In this document: piece by piece, positions 25,641 through 35,370 of the stretch
How positions within the stretch are numbered: the stretch's first letter is position 1
How the letters are laid out: every line of letters starts with the position of its first letter
Assembly (NCBI RefSeq): GCF_031583065.1
Contig: NZ_CP134053.1
Location: 1,736,001 to 1,800,000 of the forward strand
Direction of reading: 5' to 3'
Length of the DNA stretch: 64,000 nt
Source: Streptomyces sp. CGMCC 4.7035
GTDB taxonomy: Bacteria; Actinomycetota; Actinomycetes; Streptomycetales; Streptomycetaceae
Made by a program: the position numbers and the translations under genes
Notes under the pieces: generated by a model
What the model saw: only the letters and a program-made list of their open reading frames with translations
The model's database searches: none
What the model was told of the DNA's origin: nothing

Positions 25641-28178
25641 ATGGGTTCGGCGCGGCCCCACCCTGACACTTCGCGGCACCCCATGGACCATGCCTGGACG
25701 CGACGGCTGCACGGGTCGGCAGCAGGCGCCTTCAGGCTGGGGGAGCGGATTGTCCACCGTGTGCGGCGGTCCATTGCGCCTGCCTTCCTGGGGGAAGACG
25801 AATCCGCCTCCGTTCTCCGGCGGGCCGTGAAGGCAGGACAGGTCGGCTATTACGAGTGGAACTTCCGCACAGGGGACCTGACCTGCGACGATGCGGCCCT
25901 GGAGGCAGCCGGACTGGAGCGGGGCACCTTCAGCGGGCGAGCTGCGGAATGGTTCGCGATCGTCCACCCCGATGACGCGGCCGAGTTCCGGGCCCGGATG
26001 GAAGAAGTGGCGAAGGGCCGGGACCTGTCCGTCATCGAGTACCGCGTGTGCCGCCCGGCCGACGGAAGTATCGGCTGGATCGAGTCCCGCTGCCGGACGG
26101 TCTTCGACGAAGACGGTGAGCCGGCCCGGGTGGCCGGCATGCTGTGGGAGGTTGCACCGCGCCTGAACCGGGACTCGATCGGCCGCTCGCTGCGGCACAT
26201 GAGTGACGCGTTCTTCGCCTGTGACACCGACTGGCGGATCACCTACCTCAACGTTGAAGCGGAGGGCATCCTCGGTCCCGCTCCGTCACTGCTCGGGCAC
26301 GTGCTGTGGGAGGCGGCTCCCGAAAGCGTCACGTCCGGTCGGGAGGATCTCTTCCGGCGGGCCATGGCGGGCACCGTACCGATCGACGTCGAGGAGAAGC
26401 TGCAACCAACCGGGCCCTGGTATCGCATACGGCTGGTCCCTGTGCCCGACGGCCTCTTGGTCTTCCTCGCCGAAGACCGCACAGAACAGGCCGCCGCGAA
26501 ACGCTCCGCCTGCGTCGAGGAGCTGACTGACGCCCTCGCGAAGGCGCTCACGGCCAAGGATGTGGTGAATTCGGTCAATGAACTCGTACTACCGCCGTTC
26601 GACGCCACCGGCCTGATCATTCAAGCCCTGGAACACGGTCGCCTGCGTGCGGTCGGATGCACCGGATACCCGCCGCCGTTCCACGAACTCATCGCCGAGT
26701 TCGATCTTTCGGAGGACACTCCGGTCCGCGAGATACTCCTCCATCGCAAGGTCCCGATGTTCTTCCCCTCGCCGCAGGAGCTGATGCAGCACTACCCCGG
26801 GACCGCCGAGTACGTGGCCGTGGGAAAGAAGAAGTCCTGGGCTTTCCTGCCACTGCTCGCCTCCGGACGCGTCATCGGCTTCTGCTGCATCACATGGAGC
26901 CAGCCGCGCTGTCTCACTCACGACGAGCGCACCCTGCTCGCCGCACTGAGCGGGCTGATCGCCCAGGCCCTTGAACGGGCCCGCCTGTACGACACCGAGC
27001 ACACGCGCGCCCAGGAACTGCAACGCGGCATGCTCCCCCGAGCCCTGCCCTCGCCGCCCGCCGTCACCGCGACCGCCCGCTTCCTGCCCACCAGCGGGGA
27101 GGTCGGCGGGGACTGGTACGACGTGATCCCGCTGTCCTCCGGACGCGTCGCCCTGGTCATCGGCGACGTCATGGGCCACGGCCTGCCCGAGGCCATCACC
27201 ATGGGACGGCTGCGCACCGCCGTCCACACTCTGGCCGCCCTCGAACTCCCACCCGATGAACTCCTGGCCCGCCTCAACGACCTCGTCAACGGTCTCGGCG
27301 ACGACTTCTGCGCCACGTGCCTCTACGCCGTCTACGACCCCGCCTCCGGCGCCTGCACCTTCGCACGCGCCGGCCACCCTCCGCCCGCGATCGTCCACCG
27401 CGACGGCACCGTCGACTTCCCCCAGCTCGCCCTCAACCCACCCCTGGGCGCCGCCACGCCCCCCTTCGACACCACCGAACTCTCCCTGTCCGAGGACAGC
27501 CTCCTCGTGCTGTACACCGACGGCTTGATCGAATCCCGCATCCGCGACATCACTTGCGGCATGGCCCGCCTCGCGCTCACCCTCACCGCCGCCACCGACC
27601 AGCTGCCGCCCGACAAGGACCGCAACGAGGTCACCAAACACCTCGACTGTCTGTGCGACACCCTCACCTCTACTCTGCTGCCCACCCAGCAGACCTACGA
27701 CGACGCCGCGCTGCTCATCGCACGCATCCACCGTCTCCCTCCCCAGAACATCTCGTCCTGGCCCCTGACGGAAGACGCCTCCGCCGCAGCCCAGGCCCGC
27801 CGGCTCATCCGGGACCAACTCGCCGCATGGGACCTCGACGACCTCGCCATGACCAGTGAACTGCTGGTCAGCGAACTCGTCGGCAACGTCGTCCGCCACG
27901 CCAAAGGCCCCGTCCGGCTCCGTCTGCTCCGCAGCGACGTCCTCGTCTGCGAGGTCTCGGACGGCAGCCTGAGCACCCCCCACATCCGCCGCGCCGCCGA
28001 TACCGACGAAGGCGGACGCGGTCTTCAACTGGTCGAAGCCCTCTCCCACCGCTGGGGCACCCGCCACACCCCCACGGGCAAATGCATCTGGACCGAACAA
28101 CTCCTGCCGCTCCCCCTCCCTGAGGCACACCACGGGGGCAGGACCGAACCCGTCCGGACTTCCGCCGACACCGCCTGA
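25641..28178 (+). CDS. Multi-domain PAS-PAS-GAF-PP2C phosphatase-HATPase regulator
   Basis: The 845-residue soluble protein has a PAS domain (about 50-165, GYYEWNFRTGDL), a second PAS (about 175-280), GAF (about 290-440), a SpoIIE-type PP2C phosphatase (about 465-690, GGDWYDVIPL, GDVMGHG, LYTDGLIESR with metal Asp residues) and an RsbW-type HATPase (about 715-825, SELVGNVVRHAKG, EGGRGLQLVEALSHRWG). Such fusions join sensing, anti-anti-sigma dephosphorylation and anti-sigma kinase activity in one chain. No sigma, anti-sigma or STAS gene lies nearby. ATG 25641 follows GGTGATCG; ATG 25683 is an alternative. Confidence 0.9.
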   Translation: MGSARPHPDTSRHPMDHAWTRRLHGSAAGAFRLGERIVHRVRRSIAPAFLGEDESASVLRRAVKAGQVGYYEWNFRTGDLTCDDAALEAAGLERGTFSGRAAEWFAIVHPDDAAEFRARMEEVAKGRDLSVIEYRVCRPADGSIGWIESRCRTVFDEDGEPARVAGMLWEVAPRLNRDSIGRSLRHMSDAFFACDTDWRITYLNVEAEGILGPAPSLLGHVLWEAAPESVTSGREDLFRRAMAGTVPIDVEEKLQPTGPWYRIRLVPVPDGLLVFLAEDRTEQAAAKRSACVEELTDALAKALTAKDVVNSVNELVLPPFDATGLIIQALEHGRLRAVGCTGYPPPFHELIAEFDLSEDTPVREILLHRKVPMFFPSPQELMQHYPGTAEYVAVGKKKSWAFLPLLASGRVIGFCCITWSQPRCLTHDERTLLAALSGLIAQALERARLYDTEHTRAQELQRGMLPRALPSPPAVTATARFLPTSGEVGGDWYDVIPLSSGRVALVIGDVMGHGLPEAITMGRLRTAVHTLAALELPPDELLARLNDLVNGLGDDFCATCLYAVYDPASGACTFARAGHPPPAIVHRDGTVDFPQLALNPPLGAATPPFDTTELSLSEDSLLVLYTDGLIESRIRDITCGMARLALTLTAATDQLPPDKDRNEVTKHLDCLCDTLTSTLLPTQQTYDDAALLIARIHRLPPQNISSWPLTEDASAAAQARRLIRDQLAAWDLDDLAMTSELLVSELVGNVVRHAKGPVRLRLLRSDVLVCEVSDGSLSTPHIRRAADTDEGGRGLQLVEALSHRWGTRHTPTGKCIWTEQLLPLPLPEAHHGGRTEPVRTSADTA

Positions 28179-28265
28179 AATCGCGGTGTCGGCGGTGTAG
28201 CCGAGGCGAGGACTGGTGCCGAGAGCGCACACCCCAGGCGACCCGGGCGCCCTGCCGATCGCTCA

Positions 28266-28399
28266 ACCGCCTTCGCGGCCCTCGTACGCCATCTGCCGGC
28301 CGACCCGTACTGCCCGCCGAACTCCTGCCCACCGACTGGCCGGCGCCCGACCTGGGGGCCGTCTACTCGGATGCGGTGCGCGGCGGGCCTGGTCGCTGA
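28266..28399 (+). pseudogene. Frameshifted C-terminal fragment resembling a PaaX-type regulator
   Basis: One frame reads AFAALVRHLPADP and another continues as PVLPAELLPTDWPAPDLGAV to a stop at 28397-28399. DP-LPAELLP-DWP is characteristic of PaaX-family C-termini. No start, helix-turn-helix or upstream body is present, so it is a remnant. The assignment rests on a short stretch. Confidence 0.4.
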
Positions 28400-28408
28400 C
28401 TTGGTGCC

Positions 28409-29596
28409 TCACCCGAAGCCGCTCATGTCGGATCCGGTGAAGTCGGCGCCCTGGTCGGCGAAGCCGGTGCCCTGGTCGGCGAAGCCGGTGCCCTGGTCGG
28501 TGGACCCGGTGAAGCCGGTGCCCTGGTCGGCGAAGGCGCCCGTGCTCAGGTCGCTTGCGGTGGTGGTTCCTCCGTTGGCGGTGGAGGCGAGGCCGTTGGC
28601 GGCGGTGAGGCCTCCGTTGGCGGTGGAGGCGAGGCCGTTGGCGGCGGTGAGGCCTCCGTTGGCGGTGGAGGCGAGGCCGTTTGCCAGGGTGGTGCCTCCG
28701 GTGGCGGTGGAGAGTGTGCCGTTGGCGATGGTGGTGCCGCCGTTGGCGGTGGAGAGTGTGCCGTTGGCGGCGGTGAGGCCTCCGTTGGCGGTGGAGGCGA
28801 GGCCGTTGGCGGCGGTGAGGCCTCCGTTGGCGGTGGAGGCGATGCCGTTTGCCAGGGTGGTGCCTCCGGTGGCGGTGGAGAGTGTGCCGTTGGCGATGGT
28901 GGTGCCGCCGTTGGCGGTGGAGAGTGTGCCGTTGGCGGCGGTGAGGCCTCCGTTGGCGGTGGAGGCGAGGCCGTTGGCGGCGGTGAGGCCTCCGTTGGCG
29001 GTGGAGGCGATGCCGTTTGCCAGGGTGGTGCCTCCGGTGGCGGTGGAGAGTGTGCCGTTGGCGATGGTGGTGCCGCCGTTGGCGGTGGAGAGTGTGCCGT
29101 TGGCGGCGGTGAGGCCTCCGTTGGCGGTGGAGGCGAGGCCGTTGGCGGCGGTGAGGCCTCCGTTGGCGGTGGAGGCGAGGCCGTTGGCGGCGGTGAGGCC
29201 TCCGTTGGCGGTGGAGGCGATGCCGTTTGCCAGGGTGGTGCCTCCGGTGGCGGTCGAGCCCGTGCCGTTCGCGATGGTGGTGCCGCCGATGGCGATGGTG
29301 GTGGTGCGGCCGGCAGCGGCGGGGGAGCCGGTGGCAACGGTCTGAGGGACGGACGTGGGGGCGAACGTGGGGATGATCCTGGTGATCACCCTGGGGGCGG
29401 CGCCGACTGCCACCAAGACCTTGGGGCAGGTGCTCCAGGGTGGACGGGGGATGTGATAGCAGAGAGCGGCGGGTCGTGATGTAGGTGTCTGCGGTGCAGC
29501 GACGGCGTGAGATGCCGAGAACCCCAATGCGGCGGCCGCCAAGCACGAGGGAATCGTCGCTGCGACCCCCACCCTGCGGAAGCGCCTCTTCTTCAT
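28409..29596 (-). CDS. Secreted protein of 17 tandem 14-residue repeats
   Basis: The 395-residue protein has a clear signal peptide (MKKRRFRR, hydrophobic core, AVAAAP cleavage region near 34). A short N-terminal region with two Cys (ALCYH and STCPK) follows, then 17 exact-phase repeats at residues 104-341 of the form GGxTxANGxxSTAx. The tail repeats FADQGTG and ends DMSGFG. The composition (Gly, Ala, Thr, Asn, Ser; almost no charge) suggests a beta-solenoid or beta-roll stalk or surface coat; trimeric adhesin heads have repeats of similar length, but there is no anchor. No family recognised. ATG 29596 is chosen over 29653 because the signal peptide starts there and GTGAGGA precedes it. Confidence 0.8.
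   Translation of the reverse strand: MKKRRFRRVGVAATIPSCLAAAALGFSASHAVAAPQTPTSRPAALCYHIPRPPWSTCPKVLVAVGAAPRVITRIIPTFAPTSVPQTVATGSPAAAGRTTTIAIGGTTIANGTGSTATGGTTLANGIASTANGGLTAANGLASTANGGLTAANGLASTANGGLTAANGTLSTANGGTTIANGTLSTATGGTTLANGIASTANGGLTAANGLASTANGGLTAANGTLSTANGGTTIANGTLSTATGGTTLANGIASTANGGLTAANGLASTANGGLTAANGTLSTANGGTTIANGTLSTATGGTTLANGLASTANGGLTAANGLASTANGGLTAANGLASTANGGTTTASDLSTGAFADQGTGFTGSTDQGTGFADQGTGFADQGADFTGSDMSGFG
28574..29287 (-). repeat. 17 x 42-bp in-frame tandem repeat with 168-bp higher-order period
   Basis: Exactly 714 bases code for residues 104-341 of the repeat protein. Four unit types (TTIANGTLSTAT, TTLANGIASTAN, LTAANGLASTAN, LTAANGTLSTAN, each preceded by GG) recur in fixed order. 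The four-unit block is repeated identically twice, flanked by diverged blocks, which points to recent unequal crossing-over. Because 42 is a multiple of 3 and stops are absent, three frames on both strands are open here. Confidence 0.95.
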
Positions 29597-29741
29597 TTCC
29601 TCACCCCAAGGGTCGAAGCAAAACAGGAGCCGCCCCATGAGGGCTCCGACCAATCGGGGGTGTCCCCACGGGTCCGATCTCAGCGTCAGTCCGTGAGGGC
29701 TTCCGGATCAAGAGGTAGAACAACCGACCGTGTGGGTAGAA
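29597..29741 (-). promoter_or_regulatory. Promoter region of the repeat protein with two 21-bp-spaced direct repeats
   Basis: On the minus strand GTTCTACC occurs at 29742-29735 and again at 29721-29714, exactly 21 bases apart (two helical turns), so both lie on one DNA face. The first copy overlaps the stop codon of the upstream LuxR-type regulator, which is a natural candidate to bind here. No other gene fits. Confidence 0.45.
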
Positions 29742-30365
29742 CTACCCCTCCTCCCAAGGCTCACCTGCGACTCCTCGCTGCAGTGCCAGCCGGGTGAGGT
29801 CGGCCCTGCGGCGGACGCCCGTCTTGCTGCGCAGGCGGTCGAGGTGCGAGTGGACCGTGTGCTCGCTGATGTTCAGCTTGGAGGCGACTTTACGGTCGGT
29901 GGCGCCGGTCGCGACGAGTTGCAGGATCTCTCTCTCCCGGTCCGTGATGTGGGGAGGGGTCTCTTGCGGACCTTGATTGTTGAAGTCGGTGGAGAAATAG
30001 CTGCGACCGGCGGCCACGGTGCGGACCGCTGTAAGGAGTTCCTTCTCCGCGATGTATTGGCTCAGATAACCGCGCGCGCCCGCTTCGATGCACAGGACGA
30101 GGTCGGTCTGCGCTTTCGAGTGGGACACCACGACGACCCTGTGTCCCTCCTGGTGCAACCGGGAGATGAGACCGAGGATGTCCCGTACGGAGGCCTGCAG
30201 ACCGAGCAGGACGACATCCGCGTCGCCCGCCTCGCAATGGACGCCGACGCGCTCGACGGAGGTCACCCGTTCGAGGTCCGGCGCACCGTCGATGACGTCC
30301 GAGAGGCCGTGCCGGAGGAGTGGGCTGTCGGAGATGACTGCCACGTACGTCGGATTCGCGCTCAT
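29742..30365 (-). CDS. Orphan LuxR-type response regulator lacking the phospho-acceptor Asp
   Basis: The 207-residue protein has a receiver-like domain (about 1-120) and a LuxR helix-turn-helix (about 140-200, ITDREREILQLVATGATDRK, LNISEHTVHSHL). The expected LMDLxMP phosphorylation site reads LLGLQAS, so Asp is Gly; the conserved Lys in GYLxK is Gln (GYLSQ) and the switch Thr is Ser (VVVSHS). It therefore cannot be activated by ordinary phosphorylation and belongs with atypical response regulators that answer to ligands or partners. No kinase is adjacent. It is immediately upstream of the repeat-protein gene on the same strand. Confidence 0.88.
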   Translation of the reverse strand: MSANPTYVAVISDSPLLRHGLSDVIDGAPDLERVTSVERVGVHCEAGDADVVLLGLQASVRDILGLISRLHQEGHRVVVVSHSKAQTDLVLCIEAGARGYLSQYIAEKELLTAVRTVAAGRSYFSTDFNNQGPQETPPHITDREREILQLVATGATDRKVASKLNISEHTVHSHLDRLRSKTGVRRRADLTRLALQRGVAGEPWEEG

Positions 30366-30384
30366 CGAGGTTCCTCGTGGAGCG

Positions 30385-30507
30385 TCAGGACGCGATCTTG
30401 TCCTCCAGCATAGCGCCGAGGCCCTGGGCGGTGCAGATGTCGGCGCGTTCGGCGATGGGGACGGGCATGCCGGTCGCGTCCCGCAGCATCCGGTCGTAAG
30501 AACATGG
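30385..30507 (-). pseudogene. C-terminal remnant resembling an MreB/actin-like protein
   Basis: About 40 residues ending in a stop at 30385 read DRMLRDATGMPVPIAE, then TAQGLGAMLEDKIAS. The pattern (D-LLR--TG-PV--AE, then A-G-G--LE) is the C-terminal segment of MreB-family proteins. There is no start or nucleotide-binding core upstream; the next bases belong to the gap after sdaA. Probably the edge of an inserted or deleted segment. The family call is from pattern memory. Confidence 0.45.
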
Positions 30508-30581
30508 ACTTTCCGCCGCGTGAGCAGGGACGGCCCTGACCGTGCTGAAAGACGCGAACGCGCTGGGCAGGGCCTGTTTCC

Positions 30582-31949
<1,368 letters not shown>

Positions 31950-32050
31950 GGTGACTCCTCAATACAGGGGTGGTGCAGGGGTGGTGCAGGGGGTGTGGGC
32001 GCCGCGCACACCGGTGACTTCCCTCCAGTGTGCGCGGTGCCCGACGGGAC

Positions 32051-33313
32051 TTACTTGGTCAGACCCGGGTACAGCGGGTGCTTGTCGGCCAGGGTCTTCA
32101 CCCGGGCCTTGAGGGCCTCCGCGTCGTAGGACGGCTTCAGTGCCTGAGCGATGACGTCCGCGACCTCGGCGAAGTCCTCGGCCGTGAAGCCGCGGGTCGC
32201 CAGGGCGGGCGTACCGATGCGCAGGCCCGAGGTGACCATCGGCGGGCGCGGGTCGTTCGGGATCGCGTTGCGGTTGACCGTGATGCCGACCTCGTGGAGG
32301 CGGTCCTCGGCCTGCTGACCGTCCAGCTCGGAGTTGCGGAGGTCGACCAGGACGAGGTGCACGTCCGTGCCGCCGGACAGGACGTCCACGCCGACCGCCT
32401 TGACGTCGTCCTTCACCAGACGCTCGGCGAGGATCTTGGCGCCTTCCAGCGTCCGGCGCTGCCGCTCCTTGAAGTCCTCCGAGGCCGCGACCTTGAAGGC
32501 GACCGCCTTGGCCGCGATCACGTGCTCCAGCGGACCGCCCTGCTGACCCGGGAAGACCGCCGAGTTGATCTTCTTGGCCAGCTCGGCCGTCGACAGGATC
32601 ACGCCGCCGCGCGGGCCGCCCAGCGTCTTGTGGGTCGTGGTGGTGACCACGTGGGCGTGCGGGACCGGGTTCGGGTGCAGGCCCGCCGCCACCAGACCGG
32701 CGAAGTGCGCCATGTCGACCATGAGGTAGGCGCCGACCTCGTCCGCGATCCGGCGGAACGCGGCGAAGTCCAGCTGACGCGGGTAGGCCGACCAGCCCGC
32801 CACGATCAGCTTCGGCTTCGACTCCTTGGCCAGGCGCTCCACCTCGGCCATGTCGACGGTGCCGTCGTCGCCCACGTGGTACGCGACCACGTTGTAGAGC
32901 TTGCCGGAGAAGTTGATCTTCATGCCGTGGGTCAGGTGCCCGCCGTGCGCGAGGTTCAGACCCATGATCGTGTCGCCGGGCTGGAGCAGCGCGAACATCG
33001 CGGCCGCGTTGGCCTGCGCGCCCGAGTGCGGCTGCACGTTGGCGTGCTCGGCGCCGAAGAGCTCCTTGATGCGGTCGATGGCGATCTGCTCGACCACGTC
33101 GACGTGCTCACAGCCGCCGTAGTAGCGGCGGCCCGGGTAGCCCTCGGCGTACTTGTTGGTGAGGACCGAGCCCTGGGCCTCCATGACCGCGACCGGAGCG
33201 AAGTTCTCCGAGGCGATCATTTCGAGGGTGGACTGCTGACGGTGCAGCTCGGCGTCGACCGCGGCGGCGACATCCGGGTCGAGCTCGTGCAGGGGCGTGT
33301 TCAGAAGCGACAT
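32051..33313 (-). CDS. glyA: Serine hydroxymethyltransferase
   Basis: PLP enzyme interconverting serine plus tetrahydrofolate and glycine plus 5,10-methylene-THF. The 420-residue protein has the family's usual length. The PLP Lys lies near residue 230 in [13 protein letters not shown], and the N-terminal IASENFAP and [15 protein letters not shown] motifs are intact. It starts 16 bases after the gcvH stop, in an operon with the glycine cleavage genes. Confidence 0.97.
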   Translation of the reverse strand: MSLLNTPLHELDPDVAAAVDAELHRQQSTLEMIASENFAPVAVMEAQGSVLTNKYAEGYPGRRYYGGCEHVDVVEQIAIDRIKELFGAEHANVQPHSGAQANAAAMFALLQPGDTIMGLNLAHGGHLTHGMKINFSGKLYNVVAYHVGDDGTVDMAEVERLAKESKPKLIVAGWSAYPRQLDFAAFRRIADEVGAYLMVDMAHFAGLVAAGLHPNPVPHAHVVTTTTHKTLGGPRGGVILSTAELAKKINSAVFPGQQGGPLEHVIAAKAVAFKVAASEDFKERQRRTLEGAKILAERLVKDDVKAVGVDVLSGGTDVHLVLVDLRNSELDGQQAEDRLHEVGITVNRNAIPNDPRPPMVTSGLRIGTPALATRGFTAEDFAEVADVIAQALKPSYDAEALKARVKTLADKHPLYPGLTK

Positions 33314-33329
33314 GGGGTGCCGTGACTCC

Positions 33330-33707
33330 TCAGCCGGCGATGTGGGCGTCGTACTCGTCGGCGGAGAGCAGGTCGGCCGGCTCCTCCGTGACGCGTACCT
33401 TGAACAGCCAGCCGCCCTCGAAGGGGGCGGAGTTGACCAGCGACGGGTCGTTCACCACGTCCTCGTTGATCTCGGTGACCTCGCCGGTGACCGGGGAGTA
33501 GAGGTCGCTCACCGACTTGGTCGACTCCAGCTCACCGCAGGTCTCGCCCGCGGTCACCGTGTCACCGACCTCCGGGAGCTGGACGAACACGACATCGCCG
33601 AGCGCGTTGGACGCGTGCTCCGTGATGCCGACCGTCGACACGCCGTCCTCGGCGTCCGACAGCCACTCGTGCTCCTTGCTGTAGCGCAGCTGCTGGGGGT
33701 TGCTCAT
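33330..33707 (-). CDS. gcvH: Glycine cleavage system H protein
   Basis: The 125-residue lipoyl carrier shuttles the aminomethyl group between P and T proteins. The lipoylated Lys lies near residue 64 in [14 protein letters not shown], and the N-terminal YSKEHEWL is typical. ATG 33707 gives the usual H-protein length; longer frames upstream are not protein-like. It lies 109 bases after gcvT. The P protein gene gcvP is not in this window. Confidence 0.96.
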   Translation of the reverse strand: MSNPQQLRYSKEHEWLSDAEDGVSTVGITEHASNALGDVVFVQLPEVGDTVTAGETCGELESTKSVSDLYSPVTGEVTEINEDVVNDPSLVNSAPFEGGWLFKVRVTEEPADLLSADEYDAHIAG

Positions 33708-33816
33708 GGCCTGAATTCTCCTGTACGCGGGGGAGTGGTGATGAATGGGGGACTGCTTGAGACGCTTGTGAGCAGGGCGGACGGGTGCGGTGCCACGTCC
33801 GGCCCGCGCCCAGTCT

Positions 33817-34935
33817 CTACTTCTGGCGCTTGTAGAACGGCAGCGCCACGACCTCGTACGGCTCGTGGCTGCCCCGGATGTCCACGCCGACCCCGGAGGT
33901 GCCCGGCGCGGCGTGCGCGGCGTCGACGTACGCCATCGCGATCGGCTTGCCCAGCGTGGGGGAGGGGGCACCGGAGGTGACCTCGCCGATCACCTCGCCG
34001 CCGGAGACGACCGCGTATCCGGCCCGCGGGACGCGCCGTCCCTCGGCGATGAGGCCGACGAGGACGCGCGGCGGGTTCGCCTCGGCCCGGGAAGCGGCCT
34101 CCTGGAGCGCCGCGCGCCCCACGAAGTCGCCCTCCTTCTCGAACTTCACAACCCGGCCGAGCCCGGCGTCGAAAGGAGTCAGGGACGTGCTGAGCTCATG
34201 CCCGTACAGCGGCATGCCCGCCTCCAGGCGCAGCGTGTCCCGGCAGGAGAGGCCGCAGGGAACGAGACCGACGGGCGCGCCCGCCTCGGTCAGCGCCTGC
34301 CACAGCTTCTCGGCGTCGGACGGGGCCACGAACAGTTCGAAGCCGTCCTCCCCCGTGTAGCCGGTGCGCGCGATCAGCGCCGGGACGCCCGCGACCGTGC
34401 CGGGCAGACCGGCGTAGTACTTCAGGCCGTCCAGGTCGGCGTCGGTGAGGGACTTCAGGATGCCGGGGGCCTCGGGGCCCTGGACCGCGATCAGCGCGTA
34501 CGCGTCCCGGTCGTCGCGCACCTCGACGTCGAAGCCCTCCGTGCGCGCGGTGAGCGCGTCCAGCACCACCTGGGCGTTGGAGGCGTTCGCGACGACCATG
34601 TACTCCTGCTCCCCGAGCCGGTACACGATCAGGTCGTCGAGGATGCCGCCGTCCTCCTGGCAGATCATGGTGTAGCGGGCGCGGCCGACGCCGACGGAGG
34701 CGATGTTGCCGACGAGCGCGTAGTTGAGGAACCGGTCCGCCTCGGGCCCGGTCACGGTGATCTCGCCCATGTGGGAGAGGTCGAAGAGACCCGCCTTCGT
34801 ACGGACGGCGACGTGCTCGTCGCGCTCGGAGCCGTACCGCAGCGGCATGTCCCAGCCGGCGAAGTCGGTCATCGTCGCGCCGAGCGAACGATGCAGGGCA
34901 TCGAGCGCGGTGTGGCGCAGGGGGCTACTGCTCAT
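33817..34935 (-). CDS. gcvT: Glycine cleavage system T protein (aminomethyltransferase)
   Basis: Transfers the methylene group from H-protein-bound aminomethyl to tetrahydrofolate, releasing ammonia. The 372-residue protein has [13 protein letters not shown] near the N-terminus, the catalytic-region DLSHMGEI and [15 protein letters not shown] 34935 has GGGAG 8 bases upstream and gives the usual length; an in-frame start at 34980 would lie inside the riboswitch expression platform. First gene of the operon. Confidence 0.96.
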   Translation of the reverse strand: MSSSPLRHTALDALHRSLGATMTDFAGWDMPLRYGSERDEHVAVRTKAGLFDLSHMGEITVTGPEADRFLNYALVGNIASVGVGRARYTMICQEDGGILDDLIVYRLGEQEYMVVANASNAQVVLDALTARTEGFDVEVRDDRDAYALIAVQGPEAPGILKSLTDADLDGLKYYAGLPGTVAGVPALIARTGYTGEDGFELFVAPSDAEKLWQALTEAGAPVGLVPCGLSCRDTLRLEAGMPLYGHELSTSLTPFDAGLGRVVKFEKEGDFVGRAALQEAASRAEANPPRVLVGLIAEGRRVPRAGYAVVSGGEVIGEVTSGAPSPTLGKPIAMAYVDAAHAAPGTSGVGVDIRGSHEPYEVVALPFYKRQK

Positions 34936-34954
34936 CGGTTGTGCTCCCAAGACA

Positions 34955-35187
34955 GGACGGGCGAGGTCGTTCCTCCCCATCTGTCATCGGAACCTGAGAG
35001 GTTCGCCATGACCGACCGCGGCGGGTCGTCACGGCTTGCACCTTGGGTGGAGCCACTGGCAAGCGGCTCGCTTTTCAGATGTGCCTCGCCCGCGCGGTAC
35101 GGGGCCTGAGAGATTCAAGGGAGGGACTTGCTCCTTCGGCGCCCGGGCGTACGCACATACGTACGCACCCGGGACTCTCCCGCGCGG
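34955..35187 (-). promoter_or_regulatory. Tandem glycine riboswitch in the gcvT leader
   Basis: The minus-strand leader holds two glycine aptamers. Aptamer 1 (about 35187-35068) begins GCGGGAGAGTCCC and contains CCGAAGGAGCAAG, GAATCTCTCAGGCCCC and GGCACATCTGAAAAGC. Aptamer 2 (about 35060-34960) contains CCAAGGTGCAAGCC, GAACCTCTCAGGTTCCGATG and GACAGATGGGGAGGA. These are the conserved glycine aptamer core blocks. Tandem aptamers bind glycine and usually switch on cleavage genes; the position 20 bases before gcvT suggests control of translation or termination. Boundaries are approximate. Confidence 0.9.
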
Positions 35188-35370
35188 ATTCAAGCGGCCG
35201 GTATGCAGTTGGCGCGCACATCATTGCACGCATCGGACGATCCTGGGCAGGCCGCAATCTGTAACCGGCTTGTGGCTGTACGAGAACACAAACACGAGAC
35301 ACCGCGCATTACCTTCTCTTTACGCTCGACGGGGATGGGACTTCCTGACCCCCAGGGGAGGACGATCACG

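Noticed and set aside
28574..29287. Possible CRISPR array (regular 42-bp repeats)
   Set aside because: There are no unique spacers; units abut directly, are in phase with a coding frame, and no cas genes are near.
28371..29345. Plus-strand open frame of 324 residues with PPLAVEARPLAAVR repeats
   Set aside because: Produced by the 42-bp repeat read on the other strand. The minus-strand frame has a signal peptide and ribosome site, this one has neither.
35128..35370. N-terminal extension of the P-loop protein gene to 35128
   Set aside because: The extra 81 codons lie over the riboswitch and promoter of the gcvT operon and have no ribosome site; the GTG at 35371 has a strong one.
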